The notes below the pieces were generated by a model, which was not told the origin of the DNA, searched no databases, and saw only the letters and a list, made by a program, of their open reading frames with translations. The position numbers were made by a program, and so were the translations under genes. From positions 1-6,597 of the forward strand of contig JAUWNT010000116.1 of NCBI GenBank assembly GCA_030612495.1: a stretch of 6,597 nt of DNA, written 5' to 3'. Positions within the stretch are counted from its first letter, which is position 1; every line of letters starts with the position of its first letter. Source of the DNA: Candidatus Aminicenantota bacterium (GTDB lineage: Bacteria > Acidobacteriota > Aminicenantia > UBA2199). Positions 1-6,597 of the stretch are shown here, piece by piece.

Positions 1-1487
1 TTTCAAGAATTCCATCAATAATTAATCAGAAGATCTCTGAAGTATTTACAAATGCTGAGACTTACATATCACAATATAATATTTATATGAATAATTTAGT
101 TGATAACAAAGGGACAAGATACTTCCCTGAAGAGTTAAAATTAATAAATCACTGGGGTTTACGAGATGAAATTAAAGCTTGTTATCAAAACCCTGAAGGT
201 CTTGTTAAACAAAAATTAATTTATAAGGTGATGAACAGGATCATTTATCAAGATATTCCCCAAAATGTGATCAATAACCCTGAGTTTAAATGGAATCCTT
301 TTAAAAATGAGATTTTTAAGTATAATAAAAAAATTGATTTTTCTTCTGAACCAGATACAAGGTATGATCATTTTCTTAAAATTTTTAAAGCAGTAAGAGA
401 AATTGACAAATATTACCCGTATTACCCCACGCATATAAAAAGAAAATTTGATATTGATAGAGAGATTCCAGAGATAGAGGTTGAAAAATTGTTTGAAAGA
501 GTTTTAAGCTCAGAACAGGTAAGATACACTGCAAATTTTATAAAAAAAAGGTTAAATAGAGAACTCCTCCCATTTGATATATGGTATAAAGGTTTTACTT
601 ATAATAAATCAATCTCAGAAACAAAGCTTGATAAGATCGTGTCAGAAAAATATCCAAATATTGAATCTTTTGAAAAAAATATAAAAAATATTCTAATCAA
701 ACTGGGTTTTTCAAAGGATAAAGCTGAGTTCATATCTTCGAAAATAAAAGTTGAACCTGCCAGGGGTGCGGGCCATGCTTGGGGTCCTGAGATAAGAACT
801 GATCTATCCCATTTAAGAACAAGAGTAACTGAAAGAGGAATGAATTATAAGGGATTCAATACAGCTATGCATGAGCTCGGGCATTGCGTTGAACAGACAT
901 TATCACTTTACTATATAGATTATTATATGCTTCATGGTATACCGAACACTGCATTTACAGAAGCTTTTGCGTTTGTGTTTCAAGCAAGGGACCTTGAAAT
1001 TCTTGAGCAGACAAATAAAAATATAGATTCATGGTATTATAATGTGCTTCATACTCTATGGTCGAGTTATGAAATTATGGGAGTCTCTCTTGTTGATATG
1101 AAAGTCTGGAATTGGATGTATAAGAACCCTGAAGCTGAACCAAATGAATTAAAGCATGCAGTCATAAAAATAGCAAAAGGCATCTGGAATAAATATTATT
1201 CAGAGATATTTAAAATAAAAGATCAGCCAATACTTGCGATTTACTCCCACATGATTGACTCCGCACTCTATCTTCCAGATTATCCTATTGGATTTCTCAT
1301 AAAATTTCAAATCGAAAAATTTCTAAAGGATAAAAATTTAGGAAAAGAGATGGAGAGAATGTGTGTGATAGGGAAAGTTACTCCTCAATTATGGATGAAA
1401 AAGGCTGTTTCACAAAACATTTCTGCAAACCCATTACTTGAAGAGACTAATATTGCATTAGAATATTTTAAAAATAAAGGACATTAA
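1..1487 (+). CDS. Gluzincin-type zinc metallopeptidase (M3/M2-like), 5'-partial
   Basis: Probable zinc-dependent peptidase; substrate unknown. The frame is open from base 3, so the first visible Met (base 87) is unlikely to be the start: 28 further codons read into it without a stop and no purine-rich ribosome site precedes it. At least 494 codons are visible. Counting from the Met at 87, the zinc site is HELGH at 262-266 (bases 870-884), with His262 and His266 as likely ligands and Glu263 as the likely catalytic base. NTAFTEAFAF follows, with Glu292 as the likely third ligand 26 residues after His266, close to the spacing in M3 and M2 gluzincins. A Gly/Ala/Arg-rich segment (ARGAGHAW, 225-232) precedes the site. 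A Tyr/His cluster at 386-399 (YSH, then YLPDY) may supply transition-state residues, as tyrosines do in M3 enzymes. No membrane segment is visible; a signal peptide could lie upstream. The exact family (M3-like versus an unclassified relative) is uncertain; a metallopeptidase fold is likely. Confidence 0.8.
   Translation, partial: SRIPSIINQKISEVFTNAETYISQYNIYMNNLVDNKGTRYFPEELKLINHWGLRDEIKACYQNPEGLVKQKLIYKVMNRIIYQDIPQNVINNPEFKWNPFKNEIFKYNKKIDFSSEPDTRYDHFLKIFKAVREIDKYYPYYPTHIKRKFDIDREIPEIEVEKLFERVLSSEQVRYTANFIKKRLNRELLPFDIWYKGFTYNKSISETKLDKIVSEKYPNIESFEKNIKNILIKLGFSKDKAEFISSKIKVEPARGAGHAWGPEIRTDLSHLRTRVTERGMNYKGFNTAMHELGHCVEQTLSLYYIDYYMLHGIPNTAFTEAFAFVFQARDLEILEQTNKNIDSWYYNVLHTLWSSYEIMGVSLVDMKVWNWMYKNPEAEPNELKHAVIKIAKGIWNKYYSEIFKIKDQPILAIYSHMIDSALYLPDYPIGFLIKFQIEKFLKDKNLGKEMERMCVIGKVTPQLWMKKAVSQNISANPLLEETNIALEYFKNKGH
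1476..1481 (+). promoter_or_regulatory. Ribosome binding site of the DUF362/ferredoxin gene
   Basis: AAAGGA lies 8 bases before the ATG at 1490 and inside the last codons of the metallopeptidase gene, whose TAA ends at 1487. It supports the chosen start and suggests that ribosomes finishing the first gene feed the second. Confidence 0.6.
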
Positions 1488-1489
1488 AA

Positions 1490-2560
1490 ATGAAAGAAAA
1501 GGTTTTTTTTATAGAAATTGAAGATAATGAGCATGACGATCTGATCTGCACAAAACTTGAAAAAGCAATTAGACATAATAACCTATTTTCCTTTATAGAT
1601 GCTAAAGATATGGTTGCAATAAAAACACATTTTGGTGAACAGGGTACAAAAGGATTTGTTAGACCAGTTTATTTTAAAATGATCGGTAAAATCGTAAAAG
1701 ATAAAAAGGCAAAGCCTTTTCTAACTGAAACATCAACATTATACAAGAGTAGACGCTCAAATGCTGTTGACCATATAGAGCTTGCTTATGAGCATGGTTT
1801 TGATTATAAAAACACAGGTTTACCAATTGTTATGTCTGATGGTTTACTGGGAGATGAAGAAATAGAAGTAAATATCTTAGGGGAAATATACAAAAAGGTT
1901 GGCATTGCTTCTGTTATTGCAAAGGCTCAATCTCTTATTGTTGTATCTCACTTTACAGGGCATATTGTTACAGGATTCGGAGGAGCTTTAAAAAATATGG
2001 GAATGGGTTGTTCAAGTAGAAAGGGAAAATTGATACAACATTCAACAGCAAAACCTACAATAATAAAAAAAAATTGTACAGGATGTAAGGAGTGCATAAA
2101 ATGGTGTCCTGCTGGAGCAATCTCTTTTATTGAAAATAGAGCTGAAATAAACAGAAAAAAATGCATCGGATGTGGAGAATGCCTTGCAGTATGTAGATTT
2201 AATGCAGTGAAATTCAATTGGAAGGAAACATATGAGCAACTTCAAAAAAAGATAGTTGAACATGCAATGGGTGTTGTTAAAGTAAATAAAGGAAAAATAA
2301 TTTATATCAATTTTCTCAATAGAATTACAAAGGATTGTGATTGTATGAAAGGGTTTGAAAAGGTCACTCCTGATATTGGAGTATTAATATCATTTGACCC
2401 GGTCGCAATTGATGCAGCTTCTCTTGATCTTGTTGAAAAAAGGTCAGGGAAAAAATTACCGGATTTATCCTATAATATTCCATATAAAATCCAGATAGAT
2501 CATTCAAGAGATATTGGATTTGGAAATCCTGATTACGATTTAATAACTTTAAAATATTAA
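1490..2560 (+). CDS. DUF362 domain protein with two 4Fe-4S ferredoxin motifs
   Basis: A 356-residue, probably cytoplasmic iron-sulfur protein of the DUF362 family; the family's biochemical role is not settled. The DUF362 part begins near residue 41 (MVAIKTHFGE) and continues through SHFTGH (153-158), KNMGMGCSSRKGK (168-180) and FDPVAIDAA (302-310). Between these lie two ferredoxin motifs: Cys196, 199, 202, 206 followed by Pro, and Cys225, 228, 231, 235 followed by Arg rather than the usual Pro. Both are CX2CX2CX3C, so two 4Fe-4S clusters are expected. Further cysteines at 174, 283 and 285 (a DCDC motif) could bind another metal. There is no signal peptide or membrane segment. The start is supported by AAAGGA 8 bases upstream, and the gene starts two bases after the metallopeptidase stop, so co-expression is likely. 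Electron transfer or a redox/maturation role is inference from the clusters only. Confidence 0.88.
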   Translation: MKEKVFFIEIEDNEHDDLICTKLEKAIRHNNLFSFIDAKDMVAIKTHFGEQGTKGFVRPVYFKMIGKIVKDKKAKPFLTETSTLYKSRRSNAVDHIELAYEHGFDYKNTGLPIVMSDGLLGDEEIEVNILGEIYKKVGIASVIAKAQSLIVVSHFTGHIVTGFGGALKNMGMGCSSRKGKLIQHSTAKPTIIKKNCTGCKECIKWCPAGAISFIENRAEINRKKCIGCGECLAVCRFNAVKFNWKETYEQLQKKIVEHAMGVVKVNKGKIIYINFLNRITKDCDCMKGFEKVTPDIGVLISFDPVAIDAASLDLVEKRSGKKLPDLSYNIPYKIQIDHSRDIGFGNPDYDLITLKY

Positions 2561-2612
2561 ATGTTGCTGAAAGGACAAATTTCGGGCGAAGCGAAGTAAA
2601 AATCTCATTCAA
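2561..2612. other. Convergent intergenic gap, no clear terminator
   Basis: This 52-base gap separates two genes that end facing each other. A bidirectional terminator would be expected, but I can find only a four-base inverted pair (TTCG/CGAA at 2581-2590, with a two-base loop too small to fold as drawn) and no GC-rich stem followed by a T run in either direction. Termination may be factor-dependent or may occur inside the opposing genes. Confidence 0.5.
2580..2607. repeat. Possible degraded dispersed repeat containing tandem GCGAA
   Basis: GCGAA occurs twice in tandem (2586-2595), followed by G, TAAAA and ATCTCAT. The patch is GC-richer than its surroundings. From memory, short palindromic intergenic repeats in many bacterial genomes carry a core like GCGAGCGAAGCGAAGCAATC; this site shares GCGAAGCGAAG and the downstream ATCTC but lacks the matching left arm. 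A single copy in this window cannot prove it is a repeat. Confidence 0.3.
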
Positions 2613-4079
2613 TCAATCCATCCTGTAATTTGGAGATTCTTCGGTTATTATAACATCATGAACATGACTCTCTTTTAATGAAGCATTCGTGATCTTTACG
2701 AATGTAGCTTTTTTCCTCAGTTCCTCAATGTTCTTACATCCTGTTAGACCCATACCTGCTTTTAAACCTCCGATCATAAGTGGAATCAATTGCATAATGC
2801 TTCCTCTATATGGAACCCTACCCTCTATTCCTTCTGGTACCAATTTTGATTCCACAGACTCTTCTTCCTGGAAATATCTATCTTTACTCCCATCTTTCAT
2901 TGCACTGATAGAGCCCATCCCGCGATATTTCTTATAAGATCTGCCCTGGTAAATGATCAATTCCCCCGGACTTTCATCTGTACCTGCAAGAACCGAACCA
3001 AGCATAACTGAATTTGCTCCAGCAGCAATTGATTTTGTTATATCACCTGAAAATTTAATCCCACCATCTGCAATTACAGGTACTCTTTCTTTCACTGCTT
3101 TAACAACTTCCATTATAGCAGTAAGTTGTGGCATACCAGCACCTGTTATCATCCTGGTTGTACAGATCGAACCAGGTCCAACACCCACCTTAACTGCATC
3201 AACACCTAAATCAACTAAGTCCTGTGCAGCTTTATATGTTGCAATATTACCCGCTATTAAATCTATTGAAGGAAACTGATTTCGTATTTTTTCAATAACT
3301 TTCATAACCTTTTTCGAATGACCATGAGAAGTATCAACAACAATTACATCAACCTTAGCTTCAACTAATGCTTTGACCCTATCTTTTGTATCCTCTGAAG
3401 TACCCACAGCAGCTCCGACCAGAAGTCTCCCATCTTTATCCTTAGAAGCATCCGGAAACTGCTCTGACTTAATAATATCCTTTAATGTTATCAGACCTCT
3501 AAGATAATTGTTATTATCAATAACAGGGAGCTTCTCAATTTTATTTACAAGAAGCAACCTCTTAGCTTTTTCTGTTGAAATATTCTCCTCAACTGTAATA
3601 AGGTTTTTAGAAGTCATAAAATATTTTATCTCTTTTTCAACATCATTAGTAAGCCTTATATCCCTGTTAGTAAGAATGCCTCTTAACTTACCTTGATCAT
3701 CAACAATTGGCAGCCCTGAAATGCCCTTTTCCTTTACAAGCTGAAGTGCTTCTCTGATTTTATTATAAGGTTTCAAAGTAAATGGATTAACTATCATTGT
3801 TGATTCTGACCTTTTTACTCTCTTTACCTCCTGTACCTGCTGTTCAATACTCATGTTTTTATGAATAATAGAAATGCCTCCCATTTGAGCCATTGCTATT
3901 GCCATTCTGGACTCTGACACAGTATCCATAGCTGCTGAGATTAAAGGGATATTCAGGTTTATATTTTCTGTTAATTTTGTAGATGTATCAACATGTAGAG
4001 GAGTAACTTCGGAATAATCGGGAACCAGGAGAACATCATCAAAAGTTAAGCCATCATACTTTGAAAATTTTTTCTCCAT
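2613..4079 (-). CDS. guaB: Inosine-5'-monophosphate dehydrogenase
   Basis: Oxidises IMP to XMP with NAD+, the committed step of GMP synthesis, in the cytoplasm. The 488-residue product matches the length of typical bacterial GuaB. It opens with the family signature LTFDDVLLVPDYSEV (11-25). A CBS-domain pair (about 95-205) interrupts the TIM barrel; in this family it is a nucleotide-sensing module. Then come VVDTSHGHS (247-255), AGNIAT (276-281), the potassium/catalytic loop GVGPGSICTTR (299-309) with nucleophile Cys306, the IMP-phosphate segment ADGG (337-340), MLGS (359-362) and YRGMGS (385-390). The mobile flap carries the catalytic Arg401-Tyr402 pair (KDRYFQ). All key residues are present, so it should be active. 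I chose the ATG at 4079 because it follows GAGGAG by 5 bases and gives the normal family N-terminus. It begins one base after the secA stop, so it probably shares the secA transcript and is translationally coupled. No separate promoter is evident. Confidence 0.97.
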   Translation of the reverse strand: MEKKFSKYDGLTFDDVLLVPDYSEVTPLHVDTSTKLTENINLNIPLISAAMDTVSESRMAIAMAQMGGISIIHKNMSIEQQVQEVKRVKRSESTMIVNPFTLKPYNKIREALQLVKEKGISGLPIVDDQGKLRGILTNRDIRLTNDVEKEIKYFMTSKNLITVEENISTEKAKRLLLVNKIEKLPVIDNNNYLRGLITLKDIIKSEQFPDASKDKDGRLLVGAAVGTSEDTKDRVKALVEAKVDVIVVDTSHGHSKKVMKVIEKIRNQFPSIDLIAGNIATYKAAQDLVDLGVDAVKVGVGPGSICTTRMITGAGMPQLTAIMEVVKAVKERVPVIADGGIKFSGDITKSIAAGANSVMLGSVLAGTDESPGELIIYQGRSYKKYRGMGSISAMKDGSKDRYFQEEESVESKLVPEGIEGRVPYRGSIMQLIPLMIGGLKAGMGLTGCKNIEELRKKATFVKITNASLKESHVHDVIITEESPNYRMD

Positions 4080-4080
4080 T

Positions 4081-6597
4081 CTATCTCCTCTTCTTTTTCT
4101 TTTTTTTCTTTCTCTTCTTTGGCATTTTTGAACTTGGTTTTGATAGTTTTGCTCTTTTCTTTCTCTTCCAATCTTCCATTTCATCCTCTTCAACAGGATG
4201 GAATAGATATATAAATCTAATTACTTCCTCTTCAATCCGATTTTGAAGTTCTTCAAATAGATCAAAACTCTCTTTTTTATATTCAACTAAAGGATCTTTT
4301 TGTGCATATCCTCTTAATCCTATTCCTTCTTTTAAATGGTCAATGTTCAATAAATGATCTTTCCATTGAGAATCAGTTATTTGAAGCATTATCATTCGTT
4401 CCAATTCTCTCATCTGTTCTGTTCCAATTAGAGATTCCTTTTCTTCATAAATTGATTTTAAATTTTTCAAAAGTTTTTCTTTAACCTCAAAATAGTTAAG
4501 ATCATTAAAATCTTTATTTAAAATCTGGTTAATATCAAATCCAAATTGAGAGAGAATCTCCTTTTGAAGAGAATCAAAATTCCATTCATCAGGATCCTTA
4601 CTCTCTTGCACATAATAATTAAAAATACTTTCGAATATTTCTTCTATTACTTTTATAATATGATCTTTAAGGTCTTTTCCATAAAGTATATCCCCTCTTA
4701 TTGAGTAAATTGTTTGCCTTTGTTTATTCATAACATCATCATACTCAAGTAAGTGCTTTCTGATTGAAAAATTCTGACTCTCAATCTGTTTTTGAGCATT
4801 CTCTATTGCTTTACTTATAAATTTATGTTCAATGGGAACTCCATTAGTCATACCAGCCCTGACTAAAAGCCCCTTTACCCTATCAGTTCCTAAAATTTTC
4901 ATTAAATCATCTTCTAAAGAGATATAAAACTTGGATGAACCTGGATCTCCCTGCCTCCCGGACCTTCCTCTCAACTGGTTATCTATTCGTCTTGCTTCAT
5001 GCCTCTCTGTTCCAAGAATATGGAGGCCTCCCAATTTTATAACCTCTTCATGCTCTTTTCCCGTAAGCTCAATAGCCTCTTCTTGACACTTTTTTAAAAC
5101 AACTTCAGGAGCAGTTTCAACATTATATCCTTTTTTCTTTAACTCATCCTTTATAATAAAATCTGGATTACCACCCAGTAAAATATCCGTACCTCTACCA
5201 GCCATGTTTGTTGCTATTGTAATTGCTTCAAGTCTTCCTGCCTGAGCAACAATGTCAGCTTCCATTTCATGATATTTTGCATTCAAAACAACATGTTTTA
5301 CCCTTTCCTTTCTCAGTTTTCTGCTCAATAATTCTGAATTTTCAATTGAAATAGTACCAACAAGAACTGGCTGACCCTTTTTATTTAATTCCATTATTCC
5401 ATTAACAACAGCATCCCATTTCTCCTCTTTACTCCCATAAATAACATCATGAAATTCATTTCTTATAAGAGTTCTGTTAGTAGGAACTTCCAATACATCA
5501 AGATTATAAATCGAGTCAAATTCTGCAGCCTCAGTTATAGCAGTTCCAGTCATGCCAGCTAACTTATCATACATCCTGAAATAATTCTGAAATGTAATTT
5601 GAGCAAGCGTCTGATATTCCTTTTCAATCTTCACATTCTCTTTTGCTTCCAGAGCCTGGTGAAGCCCATCAGAATATCTCCTCCCCTGCATCATTCTTCC
5701 AGTAAACTCATCAACAATCAATACTTGATTATCTTTTACAAGATAATCCTTATCGCTTTGAAAAAGAAGATGTGCTTTTAGAGCTTGATTCGTCTGATGA
5801 AGTGTATCCATATTTGTAAGGTCATATAAATTATCTATTTTAAAAAATTTCTCTGCTTCGTCTATACCATGTTCTGTTAAAACAACTGTTCGTGATTTTT
5901 CATCCAGCTCATAATTTTCTTTATTTCTTTTTGCACGCTTCACAAAATCATTTACAGTGTAGTAAAAGGATGTAGATTCTTCAGTAGGACCAGAAATAAT
6001 TAAAGGAGTTCTCGCCTCATCAATTAATATTGAGTCTACTTCATCAACAATTGCAAAGTTGTACCCATTTTGAACTAATTCATCAACCTCAAATTTCATA
6101 TTATCTCTCAGGTAATCAAAACCAAATTCATTATTAGTACCATAAGTAATATCAGCTCTATATGCCTCTCTTCTTAAGACTTCATCCATATCATGCTGAA
6201 TTACACCCACTGATAAACCAAGAAACTTGTAAATTTCACCCATCCACTCTGAGTCTCTTTGTGCAAGATAGTCATTAACAGTAACAATATGAACACCTTT
6301 ACCTGTAAGAGCATTTAAGTAACCCGGTAAAGTAGAAACAAGTGTTTTACCTTCTCCTGTTTTCATCTCAGCAATCTTTCCCTGGTGAAGAATGATTCCA
6401 CCTACTAACTGGACATCAAAATGCCTCATTTTAAGAACTCTTACACTAACTTCTCTAACAACTGCAAAGGCTTCAATAAGAATATCATCCAGGGGTTCCC
6501 CTTTTTTTAATCTCTCTTTAAATTTGTTTGTAAAACTCTTAAGTTCTTCATCTGAAAGTTTTTTAATCTCTGGTTCCAGGTTGTTTATTGCTTCAAC
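4081..6597 (-). CDS. secA: Preprotein translocase motor subunit SecA, 5'-partial
   Basis: ATPase that drives unfolded preproteins through the SecYEG channel at the cytoplasmic membrane. The frame runs to the right edge; 838 residues are visible, and the Walker A lysine at fragment residue 84 versus 108 in E. coli SecA implies about 24 missing N-terminal residues (full length near 862). In fragment numbering: LEPEIKKLSDEEL (7-19); GMRHFDV-like segment (from 57); Walker A TGEGKT (80-85); Walker B DEVD (185-188); preprotein cross-linking domain (about 206-346); MTGTA (349-353); second nucleotide-binding fold with TNMAGRGTDILLGG (463-476) and LRGRSGRQGDPGSS (542-555); scaffold and helical wing, with WKDHLLNIDHLKEGIGLR near 745-762. 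The ATPase core is intact. Odd: there is no C-terminal SEC-C zinc motif. The protein has one cysteine (504) and ends in an Arg/Lys-only tail (about 827-838). guaB follows after one base. The ATG at 6429 is internal, not the start. Confidence 0.97.
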   Translation of the reverse strand, partial: VEAINNLEPEIKKLSDEELKSFTNKFKERLKKGEPLDDILIEAFAVVREVSVRVLKMRHFDVQLVGGIILHQGKIAEMKTGEGKTLVSTLPGYLNALTGKGVHIVTVNDYLAQRDSEWMGEIYKFLGLSVGVIQHDMDEVLRREAYRADITYGTNNEFGFDYLRDNMKFEVDELVQNGYNFAIVDEVDSILIDEARTPLIISGPTEESTSFYYTVNDFVKRAKRNKENYELDEKSRTVVLTEHGIDEAEKFFKIDNLYDLTNMDTLHQTNQALKAHLLFQSDKDYLVKDNQVLIVDEFTGRMMQGRRYSDGLHQALEAKENVKIEKEYQTLAQITFQNYFRMYDKLAGMTGTAITEAAEFDSIYNLDVLEVPTNRTLIRNEFHDVIYGSKEEKWDAVVNGIMELNKKGQPVLVGTISIENSELLSRKLRKERVKHVVLNAKYHEMEADIVAQAGRLEAITIATNMAGRGTDILLGGNPDFIIKDELKKKGYNVETAPEVVLKKCQEEAIELTGKEHEEVIKLGGLHILGTERHEARRIDNQLRGRSGRQGDPGSSKFYISLEDDLMKILGTDRVKGLLVRAGMTNGVPIEHKFISKAIENAQKQIESQNFSIRKHLLEYDDVMNKQRQTIYSIRGDILYGKDLKDHIIKVIEEIFESIFNYYVQESKDPDEWNFDSLQKEILSQFGFDINQILNKDFNDLNYFEVKEKLLKNLKSIYEEKESLIGTEQMRELERMIMLQITDSQWKDHLLNIDHLKEGIGLRGYAQKDPLVEYKKESFDLFEELQNRIEEEVIRFIYLFHPVEEDEMEDWKRKKRAKLSKPSSKMPKKRKKKKKKKRR
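4084..4120 (-). other. 37-base homopurine tract at the secA/guaB junction
   Basis: On the coding (minus) strand every base from 4120 to 4084 is A or G, including a run of eight A (4107-4100). It encodes the Lys/Arg tail of SecA and ends in the guaB ribosome binding site. The guaB reading frame is also open through it. Confidence 0.9.
4085..4090 (-). promoter_or_regulatory. Ribosome binding site of guaB, inside secA
   Basis: On the minus strand GAGGAG sits 5 bases before the guaB ATG (4079). It is made from the last Arg codons of secA, directly before its TAG. This strong site decides the guaB start over the in-frame ATG at 4193. Confidence 0.85.

Noticed and set aside
1948..2263. Minus-strand ORFs of 73-89 codons opposite the Fe-S gene
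   Set aside because: Their Cys/His/Phe-rich composition is the complement of the ferredoxin Cys/Gly/Lys codons; the plus-strand gene explains the region.
2561..2599. A 12-codon mini-ORF (MLLKGQISGEAK) directly after the Fe-S gene stop
   Set aside because: It has no clear ribosome site, is very short and overlaps the possible repeat; chance is sufficient.
2689..3696. Several plus-strand ORFs of 60-110 codons opposite guaB
   Set aside because: They are antisense shadows of a fully conserved gene, with no ribosome sites and no domain-like sequence.
4081..4140. A frameshift hiding a normal SEC-C zinc motif at the SecA end
   Set aside because: No frame near the end encodes the CXCX8CC/CH pattern, and guaB begins one base after the stop, leaving no room for it.
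4080..4193. A longer guaB starting at the ATG at 4193, adding 38 residues
   Set aside because: The extension overlaps secA codons, is an Arg/Lys/Gln-rich out-of-frame reading of the purine tract, has no family counterpart, and the ATG at 4079 has a strong ribosome site and gives the usual 488 residues.
4061..4246. Plus-strand ORF with a long phenylalanine run that looks like a membrane peptide
   Set aside because: It is the antisense reading of the SecA lysine tail codons; TTT runs follow from AAA/AAG codons.
6427..6429. ATG at 6429 as the start of SecA
   Set aside because: The frame continues upstream to the window edge with recognisable SecA sequence (LEPEIKKLSDEEL, EAFAVVRE), so this Met is the internal one of the MRHFDVQL motif.

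Overview
This is an AT-rich bacterial window with four protein-coding genes in two convergent pairs and almost no non-coding DNA. SecA and a bacterial-type IMP dehydrogenase place it in Bacteria. The low GC, the lysine-, isoleucine- and asparagine-rich proteins and a DUF362/ferredoxin protein would fit an anaerobe, but nothing here fixes the phylum. No tRNA, rRNA, CRISPR array, insertion sequence or phage gene was seen.

Left half, plus strand (1-2560): a gluzincin-type zinc metallopeptidase, cut off at its N-terminus by the window edge, is followed after two bases by a DUF362-type iron-sulfur protein carrying two 4Fe-4S motifs. The ribosome binding site of the second gene lies inside the last codons of the first, so the two are probably one transcript and translationally coupled. 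The family of each is recognisable; their shared purpose is not known.

Middle (2561-2612): a 52-base gap where the two gene pairs converge. It has no convincing terminator but holds a small GC-richer tandem motif that resembles a degraded dispersed repeat.

Right half, minus strand (6597-2613): secA, cut off by the right edge (about 24 N-terminal residues missing), then guaB, separated by a single base. SecA is the ATPase motor of the Sec translocon; GuaB is the first committed enzyme of GMP synthesis. The two jobs are unrelated, so this is an operon of housekeeping genes. The main oddity is at the secA 3' end: the usual zinc-binding SEC-C tail is absent and replaced by a run of lysines and arginines. 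That run is encoded by an uninterrupted 37-base purine tract which also forms the guaB ribosome binding site.

I found no clear undescribed system. The points most worth checking are the SecA basic tail, the purine-tract junction (where loss of one A would fuse SecA to GuaB) and the peptidase/Fe-S pair.
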